From assembly GCA_008729055.1 (NCBI GenBank), contig SDUX01000008.1, forward strand, positions 1,550,001 through 1,614,000: a stretch of 64,000 nucleotides of DNA. Reading direction: 5' to 3'. Below the pieces are notes generated by a model. It was not told the origin of the DNA. It made no database searches and saw only the letters and a program-made list of their open reading frames with translations. The translations under genes were made by a program, and so were the position numbers. Source of the stretch: Pyropia haitanensis. Taxonomy: Eukaryota > Rhodophyta > Bangiophyceae > Bangiales > Bangiaceae. Each line of letters opens with the position of its first letter. Position 1 is the stretch's first letter. Below are positions 1 through 9,243 of this stretch, one piece after another.

Positions 1-561
1 AGACGATGGGCCACGTGCGCTTGGCGGGGGCCGCGCGCATGAGGGCGTGACCGCGCCCGTGGTAGACCGCGCGTGGGGATGCCGCGGTCGCGCTCTTTTT
101 TCGAAGGTCCGCACTACCCTCTCGGCTCCAATGGCACACCCCCGCGCGCAGGGCGACGCCACACACGGCCGCGGCGGCGGCCGCCCCCACCGCCACCGAC
201 GCGAGGGGGCGCCGCAGGACGCGCGTGCGGGTTGGAAGGCGGGGAACCCGCCCCACGGCGGCGCGCAACCACCAGCCCCCCCCCCCACGTCACGGCCGGG
301 TGCACCCCGCGGGCGGCGGGGTGCCGGTCCGCAGCGGCACCCGCTCCTTCCCAGCCCACCCCCCCCCGATCCCCCCACCGCCCACCTCCTGCGTGACCTC
401 CCCCCGGTTGGGGTGCCGACCGCCCGCGGCGGCGGCGGCCACGGCGGCAGCGTCGCCGGCGGCACGACTCGCCCCTCCCACCCCCCCCCCCGCCGCCGCC
501 ACGCGCCGCAACCGCGCCGTGGCCGGCGGCCGGCCGTGGCGGCGCCCGCCGCCGCGGCCGC

Positions 562-562
562 T

Positions 563-600
<38 letters not shown>
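562..600. repeat. (GCC)n trinucleotide microsatellite
   Basis: About 13 uninterrupted GCC units followed by CGCTATT. In the + frame starting at 47 they encode a poly-Ala run. The tract is prone to length change. Confidence 0.85.
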
Positions 601-1129
601 TATTGCCGAGACGCGTGCCGCAGATGGCTCCTCCGCGGGCGCGCCGACGCCACGGGCGGCCGCCCGCGGCGGCCGCAACGGCGCCCCCCTACTGGGAGCG
701 CGGCGGACGTGCCTGGACGCGGCAGTGACCAGAGCACCCGCCGCGGCCGCATCCAGCACTAGCGCCGTCGACACGGGCGGCGTTCGCCGTGCCGCCGCGG
801 CCGACGCCGCCGCCTCCCCATCCCGCGCCAATGGCCATGCCGGGCGGCACGCCCGCACGGCGTGCGCGGCGGGCAGGGAAGGCGGCGGCGCTGCTGGTAG
901 GGGGGCGGCGCGGCTGCTAGTGGGAGGGTGCCGCGACTGCTGGTGGGGGGGGGGCGTCGCCTCTGAAGAGTTGGCAGGTCAGCCATAGTGCCGACGGCGC
1001 AGCTGGTGGCCGGGGCGTGGCTAGTGGTATGGGACTGCACGCGGGAAGGAAGCGTGTACGGCGGGCGTCAGAGGCTCAGGATTGCATTGTTGCAGCACAA
1101 CGACTACCCCACCCACCACACATCCACGG

Positions 1130-1960
1130 GGCCCCCCGCCAGCACCCGCGCCCCCGCCGCCAGCCTAGCACCTCGCCCCCAGCGCGCGCACTCCCCGCAC
1201 CCAACAGCCGTCCCGCCGCACCCAGCAGCCCCCCCCCCCGCCGGCCACCCAATCCCCCGCCACATTGTCGCTCATCGCCAGCGCCCAACTGCCGCCGGAT
1301 AGCAACCGCACTGCGCCGGCCCCGCCAGCGCCCGCCCGCCACGCACTCAGCGGGCGCGTCTCCCGCCTGCCGTCACTCACGCTTCTGCCGCCAGCCTTCG
1401 TCCGCTCCCCAAAGCGTCCGCTACCATCTGCCAGCGGCCGCCCCCCCCCCACCAGCCGCGGTGTCGCCCCCACCAGCAGCTGCACGCGCCCCCCGCCAGC
1501 AGCCACCCCCGACCGCAGCCGGCCCGCGCCCCCGCCAGCAGCCACCCCCGCACGTCGATGGACCTCGGCCCCGCTAGCAGCCACCACGGCCTCCAGCAGC
1601 AGCGTCGCCCCGGCCAGCCGTCGACTCACGCCAGCCAGCCGCTGCGCCGCCCCCCCGCCAGCGTGCCGCAGCACCCCCATGCCAGCAACGCCGCCGCCGC
1701 TCCCCAGCCCACACCGCCCCGCTAGCTGCCCCCCCCCGCCGACTCTCCCCACCGGCCGCGCCGCCCTGCGCCCTGCGACCGCCCGTCCCCCCTGTAGCAC
1801 CAGCCCTGCACCCCTGCCAGCAAGTCCGCGGCCGCACCAACCAAGCGGCAGCCCCCGCCAGCAGCCGCCCCGCCCCAGCCGGCAGCTAGCCAGCACCCCC
1901 GCCAGCGCGTCGCGCAGCACCCCTGCCAAAAGCACCACCGACACCACCCACCGGTCGCAC
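1130..1960. repeat. Degenerate CCCCCGCCAGCA minisatellite-like region
   Basis: The 12-mer CCCCCGCCAGCA and close variants recur irregularly, for example near 1131, 1492, 1531, 1661, 1853 and 1893, separated by C-rich spacers. The spacing is irregular, so this is a decayed tandem or interspersed short repeat rather than a clean array. Confidence 0.55.
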
Positions 1961-2578
1961 GGCCCGTGCCATAAGCCCCACACCAGCCAGCAAGCGCCCC
2001 GCCCTCCCCCCCAAACCCCATGCCCCCCATCCTCCGTGCCCCCCCACCGCCAACACGTAGACGGCAAAGCACACGTGGCGCGCCCGACGGCCGTGGCCGG
2101 CGAGCCAGGAGCGATGGTGGGCGCTCCAGACAAGGCCGCCGCCGGTGACGCGCGCCACCTTCACCACTGTCGCGGCCTCCGCCGCCGCGGCGACGACAAC
2201 GGCGGAGCCAGCCGTGCCAGGTCGCGTCGACCGGCGGCCGCGGCGGCCACCGCCGCCGTCGCGGCCGCCGCCTTCGCCGCCGGCGCCACCACTGCCGGCG
2301 CCCCCCCCCCCCCCCCGCCGCGGCGGGCGATCGCCACCATCACTCTCGTCCCCCGCTGCCACCGCCACGTTGGCTGCCGCAGCCACTACCAGCACCAGCA
2401 CCACTTGCAGCGGCTACCCCCCCCATCCCCAACCTCCCCCCTCCCCCCACCACTTCACCAGCTGAGTGCGGGGCGTTAAAAGGGAGGGTAGACGAGAGAC
2501 CGCGGCCCCTCCGCCACCGCCACCCGCACTCAAGCATCAGCTCCGCTCTCACAAGCAGCCGGCCCGCCCGAGCCACCG

Positions 2579-3787
2579 CGCAGTGCCTGCTAAACCGTCT
2601 CAAAAAAAACCTGCTTTTTCGGTTGCGGTGCCCCTTGCGGGCTTGCGTCGGATCTTGCTTTCACGCAAGCCAGTCTGCGGGACAAGCAAGATTTTTCTGT
2701 GGAGTCTGCTTGTTCCGCAAGTCAGCCATTCTTGCGCGACCCTTTGCGGAAATCTCCCACGCCGCGACGGTCAACGACCGTCGCAGCGTACCCAATCAGA
2801 GACCAGGACGGAACAGGTGTTCGAAGCCCTGGGCCGTCCTGGCTACCTGGACCAGCGCCGGGTTCTCGCTCTTCCGCTGAGACAGTAGCTGCTCGTTTAC
2901 CTGCAACAGCACCGCAGTCGAGCCGCACACCTCAAGGCGGAGTATTTCCACCTCCTGCCGCAGGCAATCAGGGTCCGGCTTCTACGCCTCAGTGGATGCC
3001 GCTTCCATGGCGATACCTACCGTCGAGAGCGAGGGGGAAGCGGAGGCGTGCTGAGGGAAGGGGGAGGCGGGAGAGGGAGCTACTATCGGCTGAAGCGAAG
3101 TTGACGGCGGGCACCATCCCCGCACAGCGCCACCGTTACCAGTTACCACAGCCTGCAGTGGCTGCCGCTCCGCAGCGCCCCAAAGAGCCGTCATCACTGC
3201 GACCCCCACGGACGAGAACGGGGGGAGAGCGGACGGGCGTGGGGGAGTGAAGGTAAGGGGGCTACCTGCGGGCAGAGAAGCGGTTGAGCGGAGTGGAGGG
3301 GGGGGGGGAGGAAGAGGGTGCCACCCCTTCGCGCTACGCCATCCGCCCAAGCCGGGTCGTCAAGCGCCTCGTCAAGGCGTCTCCCTCGACGTCACTTTTC
3401 TTACCACCGGGCCCCGCAGAGTGCGGGAGATTTTCGCCGCAATGGCCCATGCAGAGGCGACTCCGCAAGATGGTTTGCGGCGACCACAAGCCACCTTGCG
3501 GTCATTGCAAACGTCCCAAGGTGCGGATTGCATGGAGCCCTGCAGTGAAGCGTTTCGGTCCGTCGCCATCGGTGATTTTCTATGGCCAGACAGCTGAGCT
3601 CCATGCGCTTCTGTCCGTATGAGATGAACTCCGTCGATGGACCGAAAGGCACCCATGTAAATGAAAAACAAAAAAACTGAGAAAAATCGGGGCTCACACT
3701 GTCGAAACAGACGGTGACAACTGCTTGCGGGCCGGCCCAAGCAAAGGAAAAGCAAGAATTTTTTGAGACGGTTTAGCAGGCACTGCG
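2579..3787. mobile_element. Non-autonomous TIR DNA transposon, 1.2 kb, 3-bp TSD CCG
   Basis: The left end starts CGCAGTGCCTGCTAAACCGT and continues CTCAAAAAA. The right end is its exact inverse complement through about 29 bp, and similarity extends further inward through a CTTGCTTTT block. Direct CCG triplets flank the element at 2576-2578 and 3788-3790, consistent with a 3-bp target duplication. Short CTTGC/TTGCGG motifs recur near both ends, as subterminal transposase sites often do. No transposase-like frame is visible inside, so it would depend on a relative elsewhere. A 3-bp duplication fits CACTA or PIF/Harbinger superfamilies; the terminal bases do not decide between them. Confidence 0.85.
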
Positions 3788-3790
3788 CCG

Positions 3791-4081
3791 GCTACCCCGC
3801 CTCCCGAACAAAAACCCAACGCCCGTTCGCGGTGCCCGCGCCCCCGCCGTGGGTCGCTTCGTTCGTCAGTCAAGGCTTCCACTTGACGAATGTGCTCCTC
3901 TGCTGCGCCTCGCGAGATAGAATAAATCTTTCGCAAATCTTGGCTGCGCTTGGGGTCCGTGCAGGGGGCGAATGCGAGAGAACAGTAGCAACACAATTTT
4001 CCAAACTAGAAAAAAATGACGCAATTGCTTACATGCCAAGCAAGACGGTGCGATGCACGCAATCACAAGCATCACGCTACT
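3791..4081. other. Spacer between TIR element and tRNA gene
   Basis: Lower-GC spacer with no supported gene. A minus-strand frame from 3996 downward gives about 50 reasonably complex residues and then runs into the transposon end, so a truncated exon cannot be excluded. Confidence 0.4.
4010..4016 (-). terminator. Probable RNA polymerase III T-tract terminator
   Basis: A run of seven A on the + strand gives T7 on the minus strand, 65 nt downstream of the tRNA discriminator base. It is the first run of four or more T after the tRNA. Confidence 0.6.
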
Positions 4082-4165
4082 TAGCTTCAGGTAGTTTCTC
4101 CACGCAATTCGATCTACCGACCTCTGGGTTATGGGCCCAGCGCGCTACCACTGCGCTATGAAGCT
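4082..4165 (-). tRNA. Initiator tRNA-Met (CAU) with a 12-nt insertion in the T-loop
   Basis: Read on the minus strand from 4165 to 4082. The acceptor stem is AGCTTCA (4165-4159) with TGAAGCT (4089-4083) and discriminator A at 4082. The D stem is GCGC/GCGC. The anticodon arm is CTGGG-CCCATAA-CCCAG, giving anticodon CAT at 4133-4131. The T stem is GGTAG (4118-4114) with CTACC (4094-4090). All stems pair perfectly. Initiator hallmarks are A1:U72, three G:C pairs closing the anticodon stem, C33 as in animal initiators, and an AUCGAA-type T-loop. The T-loop is 19 nt (4113-4095) instead of 7, so removing 12 nt would restore AUCGAAA. No intron lies in the usual position 37/38. Ectopic D- and T-loop introns are known in the red alga Cyanidioschyzon merolae. 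The alternative is a pseudogene, but the intact stems argue against that. Confidence 0.9.
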
Positions 4166-4296
4166 GTTTTCTGGTGCACGCCGGGCATTCTGTAACAATC
4201 TCATACGTTCAACAACAATCCATCTGGAACACATACACGCAAGCCCTCACTGGCTTCATGACCTCCCATCACGCTGCATGACGCCACCTGACGTTA

Positions 4297-4823
4297 GGGC
4301 ACGTCCTGCAATGTGACCATCGCTCGATATTCGCCCATATTTGTGCCACGTGGCTCCGTTGGTCGCAGAACGGCGCGTCTTGCGTCTCGCAGCAATGTCG
4401 GATGACCAACGGGACGCGAAAACGGCCGTATGTGGCCAATATAGTTCGGTGTAGTTGTTTCAAGTCGTCAGTGCCACGTTTAGTTCTCGTTGGTCCTGCG
4501 ACTATCGGGGTGACCAAATCAACCCTGTTTGGTCATCCCGATAGTCGCAGACCATCCATTTTGGTCATACGGGACCCCCGCGGGACCTGAATCAGACGCG
4601 CCACGTGGCGTTTTTAACCACATTCTGTTCTCGTTGGCTCCTGGTTCGGAAAAGTAGCCCCGGTATCGGCTGCAACTACATTGCGTTTTTGACGCCCTCC
4701 CGTCATGCCCGATGGTGTCGCGACTATCCGTATAGTCCACCAATCAGAAGCCCCCACGTAAGCACACGTGGCATCCTTAAATGGTCATTTTAGACCGTTG
4801 GTCCCACATTGCAGGACGTGCCC
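4297..4823. mobile_element. PIF/Harbinger-like (Tourist-type) MITE, 527 bp, TSD TTA
   Basis: Terminal inverted repeats begin GGGCACGTCCTGCAATGTG at 4297 and end with the inverse complement at 4823. They are flanked by direct TTA triplets at 4294-4296 and 4824-4826. A TWA target duplication with GGG/GGC ends is the hallmark of PIF/Harbinger elements. The interior has no transposase frame and is less GC-rich than its surroundings. It carries a central hairpin, listed separately. The element lies about 130 bp upstream (5' side) of the initiator tRNA gene. Confidence 0.88.
4497..4549. repeat. Near-perfect 22-bp-arm hairpin inside the MITE
   Basis: The arm TGCGACTATCGGGGTGACCA at 4497 onward is mirrored by an arm ending at 4549 (TTTGGTCATCCCGATAGTCGC and one more base), with a 9-nt loop at 4519-4527 and one G:A mismatch. 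It sits close to the element's centre and would form a strong cruciform or RNA hairpin. Confidence 0.8.
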
Positions 4824-4826
4824 TTA

Positions 4827-6145
4827 GAGGATGCAACGGAGAGGACCGACATGAGTGTGTATGGAACAGGGGGGAAGGAGCTGTTGATCTTGAGGGAATT
4901 TCTCTATCACTGCTCCAAAAGCATGTCGACTCCTGTTATGGACTGTGTCCTGGGAAAAGTGCTGCGTTTTTGACCTACACTGGGTGGGATTGCTGAGAGG
5001 TCGTGCCGTCCCCCTCCGACATTTCTTGGACCTCTTCCAAGCTGATTGCAATCACTTTTGTTCGCCACACACGTCGATGGCTATATTCAACGCAAGTGCT
5101 TCAGTGACGTCTCCAGACGGTGTTCGTATTGCTTGGCCCATTCACGTGCACTGCAGAGAGCTCATGGAGTAGTAAGCTTTCGTTGATCGCAAGTATTGCT
5201 GTCGTCCCAATTTTGACGGATGTGCATGTGTGCAACTGCACAAGAGCATTCCTTCATCTCGGATGTGGAATCCGTTGCTGTTGCCACTGCGCTCGCTGTC
5301 AGACGCCGATGATTTGTTTCTCCAGTGGGTTTGGGTCCCGGGACCGGCGGCTACCTGGCTGTTGGACCGCCCGGGTGGCTCTCCACCGTTTGCGTGCATG
5401 GGATTCGCTGTCTGGCTGATGGACATAGCCTCAGACCATCAACGTGGCGCCATCCGTGGCGCCGTGCAGCGACGTAGAGCGAGAGCCCGCCCGCGTGCCT
5501 CGCACGCGCCGCCCGCGCCCGGTGCCGGCTGTCGTCGCAGACCATCCATTGTGTGTCGGCTCCTGTGTGCCAGGCCGTGCCGACGAGTGACCGCCGACGG
5601 TGTCCGCATAGGGCCCGGCCCCGCGTAGAGCGTTGCACACACTCGCGTCGAGCGTTGTACAAACCGGCCTCTCGGCCACGGACGCGGCTGGGTCCTCGTC
5701 CGTTGTGGGGGGGTCTTTCCAGTGGGTGCTCTCGAGGGATGAGGAGGAGAGGGGATCCTGAGTGTGGGCCTGCGCGTGTGTGGCTTGTGTGTTCTGTGGT
5801 TGTGTGTGCAGCGGGACGACAGGACGGCCGTCCGCGCCAATGCAATCGGCGCAAAAGGCGGGAAGCGCCCGCTGGCACCGCGGCGCGGCATCGTTGACGG
5901 CTCACGTCTCGGCCCTTTGCCAAGGTGCATATTACGGCACCGCGTCCGGCTACGTCGAGGCCATCCTCTCGGCATCTCCCATCCTGTGTGCGTCGTACAC
6001 GTCTGTGGTGCGTGTCGACGGGTCTTGTCAGGGTGCTGCCGCTGTGTTTGTCTAGGACCCTCCCTCGCTGCCGCCCCCCCCGCGCTTACCCGCTGTTCCC
6101 GTCGGACACCGTGGTGGCCGCCTTTTGAGCGCGCGAGGCGTGGGC
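4827..6145. other. Intergenic region upstream of the VWA/lectin gene
   Basis: Mixed-composition DNA with short competing frames on both strands and no recognisable domain. It presumably contains the promoter and 5' UTR of the gene starting at 6146. A 17-base word GTCGCAGACCATCCATT occurs both here (about 5529) and in the neighbouring MITE (about 4543), possibly a MITE remnant. Confidence 0.5.
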
Positions 6146-8968
6146 ATGCCTCCATTGCGACCGCGGCCCAGCGGCGGAGGGGGTGATCTCGGGAGAATGG
6201 CGGCCGCTGCGGGCAGCGTGTCCGTCGACGCGCCGCCACCCAGCCACCGCCCTCGACGCCGCAGACTTGTATCCACGCTGCTGCTCGGTTCATTCGTCGC
6301 GGTCTTGGGCGCCGCGGTGACTGCACCGCGCCACGTCGCCGCCCAGGCGCCACCCACCTCGGCGCTGGATCGGCTTTTTGCCGACTCGGCCGAGCGGGTC
6401 GTCAAGGTTGCCGCCGCGGCACGCGAGGCGCTCGAGCCGTCGGAACCGTGCCGCAGCAACGCTGCCATTGCCGCATGTGAGTGCACCTACTCGCCCTGTG
6501 CGAGCCGCTTTGAAGACTCCCTCACCTGCTCCGCGGACTTTGGGGCCAACGTGCTGAACTGTGGCGGATCCAATTGCAAGGCGTCCAAGGTTGACTATGA
6601 GCACAGCTTTGTGCACGTTGGGCGGGGGCTCCTCCAGTCGGACGGGGGGACGACCCCGACGATCGCGAGAGACGTGTGCTTGACGCGGTCCATGGACAAG
6701 TCCGTCTTCCGGTCGCTGGTGTCGGATCGTCAATTCACCTACTTTGCCACCTCCCACGGGGTCTTTCGGGTACACCCCGGGCGCCCTAGCGTTGTCGTGG
6801 ACTCTCTCAGCCAGTGCACCACGTGGGAGCCCCGTCTGCGTCCGTGGTACTCGGCGGCGAGTTCGGGACCCAAGGACGTGGTTATCGCGGTGGACGCCAG
6901 CGCGGAGATGGGCGAGCAGTTTTCTGACGCTGGCTCCTCCAAGTCTACTCGCTGGACGCTGGCCACAACTGTGTTCAAGGACGTGCTCGACACGCTCAAC
7001 CCGCGGGACTTTGTGGCCGTCGTCCGCTCCGACGGCGGCGCGAGCGGGGCGGTGACGGTGGGCGACACGGGCCCGTTGATGGTGCCCGCGTCAGGAGCTC
7101 GTCAGAAGGCGCTGCAGGAGGCGTTTAAGAAGATCCAGCCGTCGGGGCCGCTCAACGTGACGGCCACCATGCAGGCCGCGTTTGGGCTGTTGCGGCGGTC
7201 GGCGGCCAACAGCGGCGGGCGCCCCGGCAGCGCGACCGCCGGCTGCTCGCGGGTAGTCATCTGGATTACGGGCGGCACGGACGCGTGCTATGGCAGCGGC
7301 GCCTGCCAGCCAGGCGCCGCTGCTGGCGCGTGCACATGCACGCAGAACGTGCTGTCAGAACTGGGCAGGCAGCAGACCGCCCTCTCCACTATCGGAGGGG
7401 CCGCGGGCGGGCTACCCCAGGCCATGGTCGCGACGCTGACGGTGGGGGACACTGTCGACGACTCCCTGGCGCGGCAAATGGCGTGCTCTTCGTCAGGGGG
7501 CGTTTGGGCGCGTGTTGCGTCCTCTGACTTCTCGGGGCAGGAGCGAGACAGCTCCACTGACCTGACTGGCTATTACCGGCTGCTGTCTGCTGCGCGGTGG
7601 GCGCCGATCAACGAGACAGAGGTGGTCTTTTCTCGCCTGTACGAAGGGGAGGGTGGCCTGGGTCAAATGACCACCGCGACCATCCCCCTCTTTTCGCGCT
7701 ACTCCAAGCGCGTCCTCGGGGTGGCGGGCGCGGACATCCCCATCTCGCGGCTCACCGACGCCGCGCCGGGCTCCACGCTGGCCGCCATTGAGGCCGAGGT
7801 TGCCAAGCGGGCACCCGCCTGTACATCGGGCGGGGACCTCTCCAAGATTGTTCCGCCGTGCGAGGTCCAGCAGCTCCGCGGGGTGGCCGCGGCGTGCGTG
7901 CCGAAGCGACCGCCGACGGCGGCGCGCTGCTTCCGCCGCGGCGCCACCGGCGCGGACCTGTACGTCGCTCTCCCTGACGATTGGCGCACCTATGACGCGG
8001 CCAACACGTTTTGCGGGACGCTCGGGACTGGTGGTCGCCTCGCGCCCGTCGGGTCAAACCTTGACAATGAGGTGCTGACGCCCCTCTCGGGGGTGGACGG
8101 CTCGTGGGTGGGCGTCCGCCGCGGCATGGGCTCCTCCGCCGCGGCCGAGTGGGTGACGCCGGCGGGCGCGCCCGCCCTGTACAACTCGTGGACGGTGGCG
8201 CCGCAGCGGGAAAACTGCGTCGCGATTGACCGGCGGGGCCTGCGGAACAACTGGACGGCCCGCAACTGCGGTGGCGTGCTGCCCTTCATCTGCCTGGTGC
8301 CGGGCTTGGCCGCGACGCCTCCGGCCCAGTGCGGCCCGGGGGGGGTGACGGACCTCGAGGCGCGGGCGCCCAACCGCTCCAACCCCCTCTTTGCCACGGG
8401 GGAGTGTACGGCCGGCAGGGGGGCGCCCACCTGTGAAGAGCCGCCGCCACCGGTCAACACCAAGCCCCTCTGCCCCATCAATCTCGAGTCGGGTGGTAAC
8501 AGCTGCACCAACACGTGCTGCGACGGCTGCGACTGCATCGCGGTGAAGGCCACCCCTGGCAGCAGCATTGGCACCGGCGCAGTCGTTGGGATAGTCGCCG
8601 GGGTGCTCATCCTCCTCTCCTTGTTGATTGGGGGCTACTGGGTGTGGCGGCGCCGGCGGACCCTGCACCGCGTCGTTCAGGACGACGCGAGCGAGAGCGG
8701 CGACGAGTACTTTGTCATGCGCCGCAGCGAGGAGGACATTGGCAAAGACAAGGTCGCTGGCGACGGCTCCGACGACGGCGACCGGCGGGAGGCTGGCACC
8801 GGCGACGGCGGCGCAGGGGGGAGGGGTGGGAGGGAGGACGAGGCCGACGCGGAGGCGGCGTACCGCGGCCGCCAGCTGGAGCACACCACCCAGCCAGAGG
8901 ACGCGATCGGCACGCGCGTGTGGAGCTGGTCGCCCGGCACGTTCTTATCCCCGCGGCGGCTGTCGTGA
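6146..8968 (+). CDS. Type I membrane protein: Cache/VWA (alpha2delta-like) plus C-type lectin domain
   Basis: Single-exon frame of 940 residues from the ATG at 6146. A basic stretch RRRR precedes a hydrophobic segment at about 41-60 that looks like a signal peptide, with possible cleavage after AVTAPRHVAA. A Cys-rich region leads into a Cache half ending in the RPWY motif (about 236). A von Willebrand A domain (about 244-430) opens PKDVVIAVDASAEMG; its MIDAS reads DASAE where DxSxS is expected. The second Cache half follows (RVLGVAGADIPISRL). This Cache-VWA-Cache order is that of voltage-gated Ca2+ channel alpha2delta subunits. Residues about 590-720 form a C-type lectin fold (WVGV, ENCV, NCGGVLPFIC). 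One transmembrane helix (about 808-834) precedes an acidic, Gly-rich cytoplasmic tail. Function is probably surface or wall recognition, or channel association; this is inference. Confidence 0.85.
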   Translation: MPPLRPRPSGGGGDLGRMAAAAGSVSVDAPPPSHRPRRRRLVSTLLLGSFVAVLGAAVTAPRHVAAQAPPTSALDRLFADSAERVVKVAAAAREALEPSEPCRSNAAIAACECTYSPCASRFEDSLTCSADFGANVLNCGGSNCKASKVDYEHSFVHVGRGLLQSDGGTTPTIARDVCLTRSMDKSVFRSLVSDRQFTYFATSHGVFRVHPGRPSVVVDSLSQCTTWEPRLRPWYSAASSGPKDVVIAVDASAEMGEQFSDAGSSKSTRWTLATTVFKDVLDTLNPRDFVAVVRSDGGASGAVTVGDTGPLMVPASGARQKALQEAFKKIQPSGPLNVTATMQAAFGLLRRSAANSGGRPGSATAGCSRVVIWITGGTDACYGSGACQPGAAAGACTCTQNVLSELGRQQTALSTIGGAAGGLPQAMVATLTVGDTVDDSLARQMACSSSGGVWARVASSDFSGQERDSSTDLTGYYRLLSAARWAPINETEVVFSRLYEGEGGLGQMTTATIPLFSRYSKRVLGVAGADIPISRLTDAAPGSTLAAIEAEVAKRAPACTSGGDLSKIVPPCEVQQLRGVAAACVPKRPPTAARCFRRGATGADLYVALPDDWRTYDAANTFCGTLGTGGRLAPVGSNLDNEVLTPLSGVDGSWVGVRRGMGSSAAAEWVTPAGAPALYNSWTVAPQRENCVAIDRRGLRNNWTARNCGGVLPFICLVPGLAATPPAQCGPGGVTDLEARAPNRSNPLFATGECTAGRGAPTCEEPPPPVNTKPLCPINLESGGNSCTNTCCDGCDCIAVKATPGSSIGTGAVVGIVAGVLILLSLLIGGYWVWRRRRTLHRVVQDDASESGDEYFVMRRSEEDIGKDKVAGDGSDDGDRREAGTGDGGAGGRGGREDEADAEAAYRGRQLEHTTQPEDAIGTRVWSWSPGTFLSPRRLS

Positions 8969-9243
8969 AGCCCCCCCGACATTGCTTTCTGACCATTGGA
9001 GCGGGCCACGTCGTCCGCGCGCTCCGCCCGTGTGGTCCGCGCTCCATACTAAATCAGCGCCTGCACGAGCAGTGGACGTTTCCCCGGGTGGACACACACG
9101 GCCCAACAGGAGCCACTCAGGGGAGAGAACCGACAGGACCCAGGGTGCCACCCCCTCCGCTGTTCTGCGTCATCGACAGTGGGCAGAAGCAGCACCACCC
9201 GCCACCCGCCTCCACCCCTCTCCGCCCCCCCCTCCCTTGGGAA

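Larger units (their letters stand above)
1..2575. other. GC-rich low-complexity region, no confident gene
   Basis: Open frames exist on both strands, but all are Pro/Ala/Arg/Gly-rich and none shows a recognisable domain, so I call no gene. Long open frames are expected by chance in DNA this poor in A and T. The stretch holds a GCC microsatellite and a degenerate minisatellite, listed separately. A minus-strand frame at 1165-2133 is largely the translation of that minisatellite. Confidence 0.6.

Noticed and set aside
47..988. Open frame of 313 codons with poly-Ala
   Set aside because: Composition only (Pro/Arg/Ala/Gly), first half is GC-biased noise and the Ala run is the GCC microsatellite. 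Several other frames are equally open.
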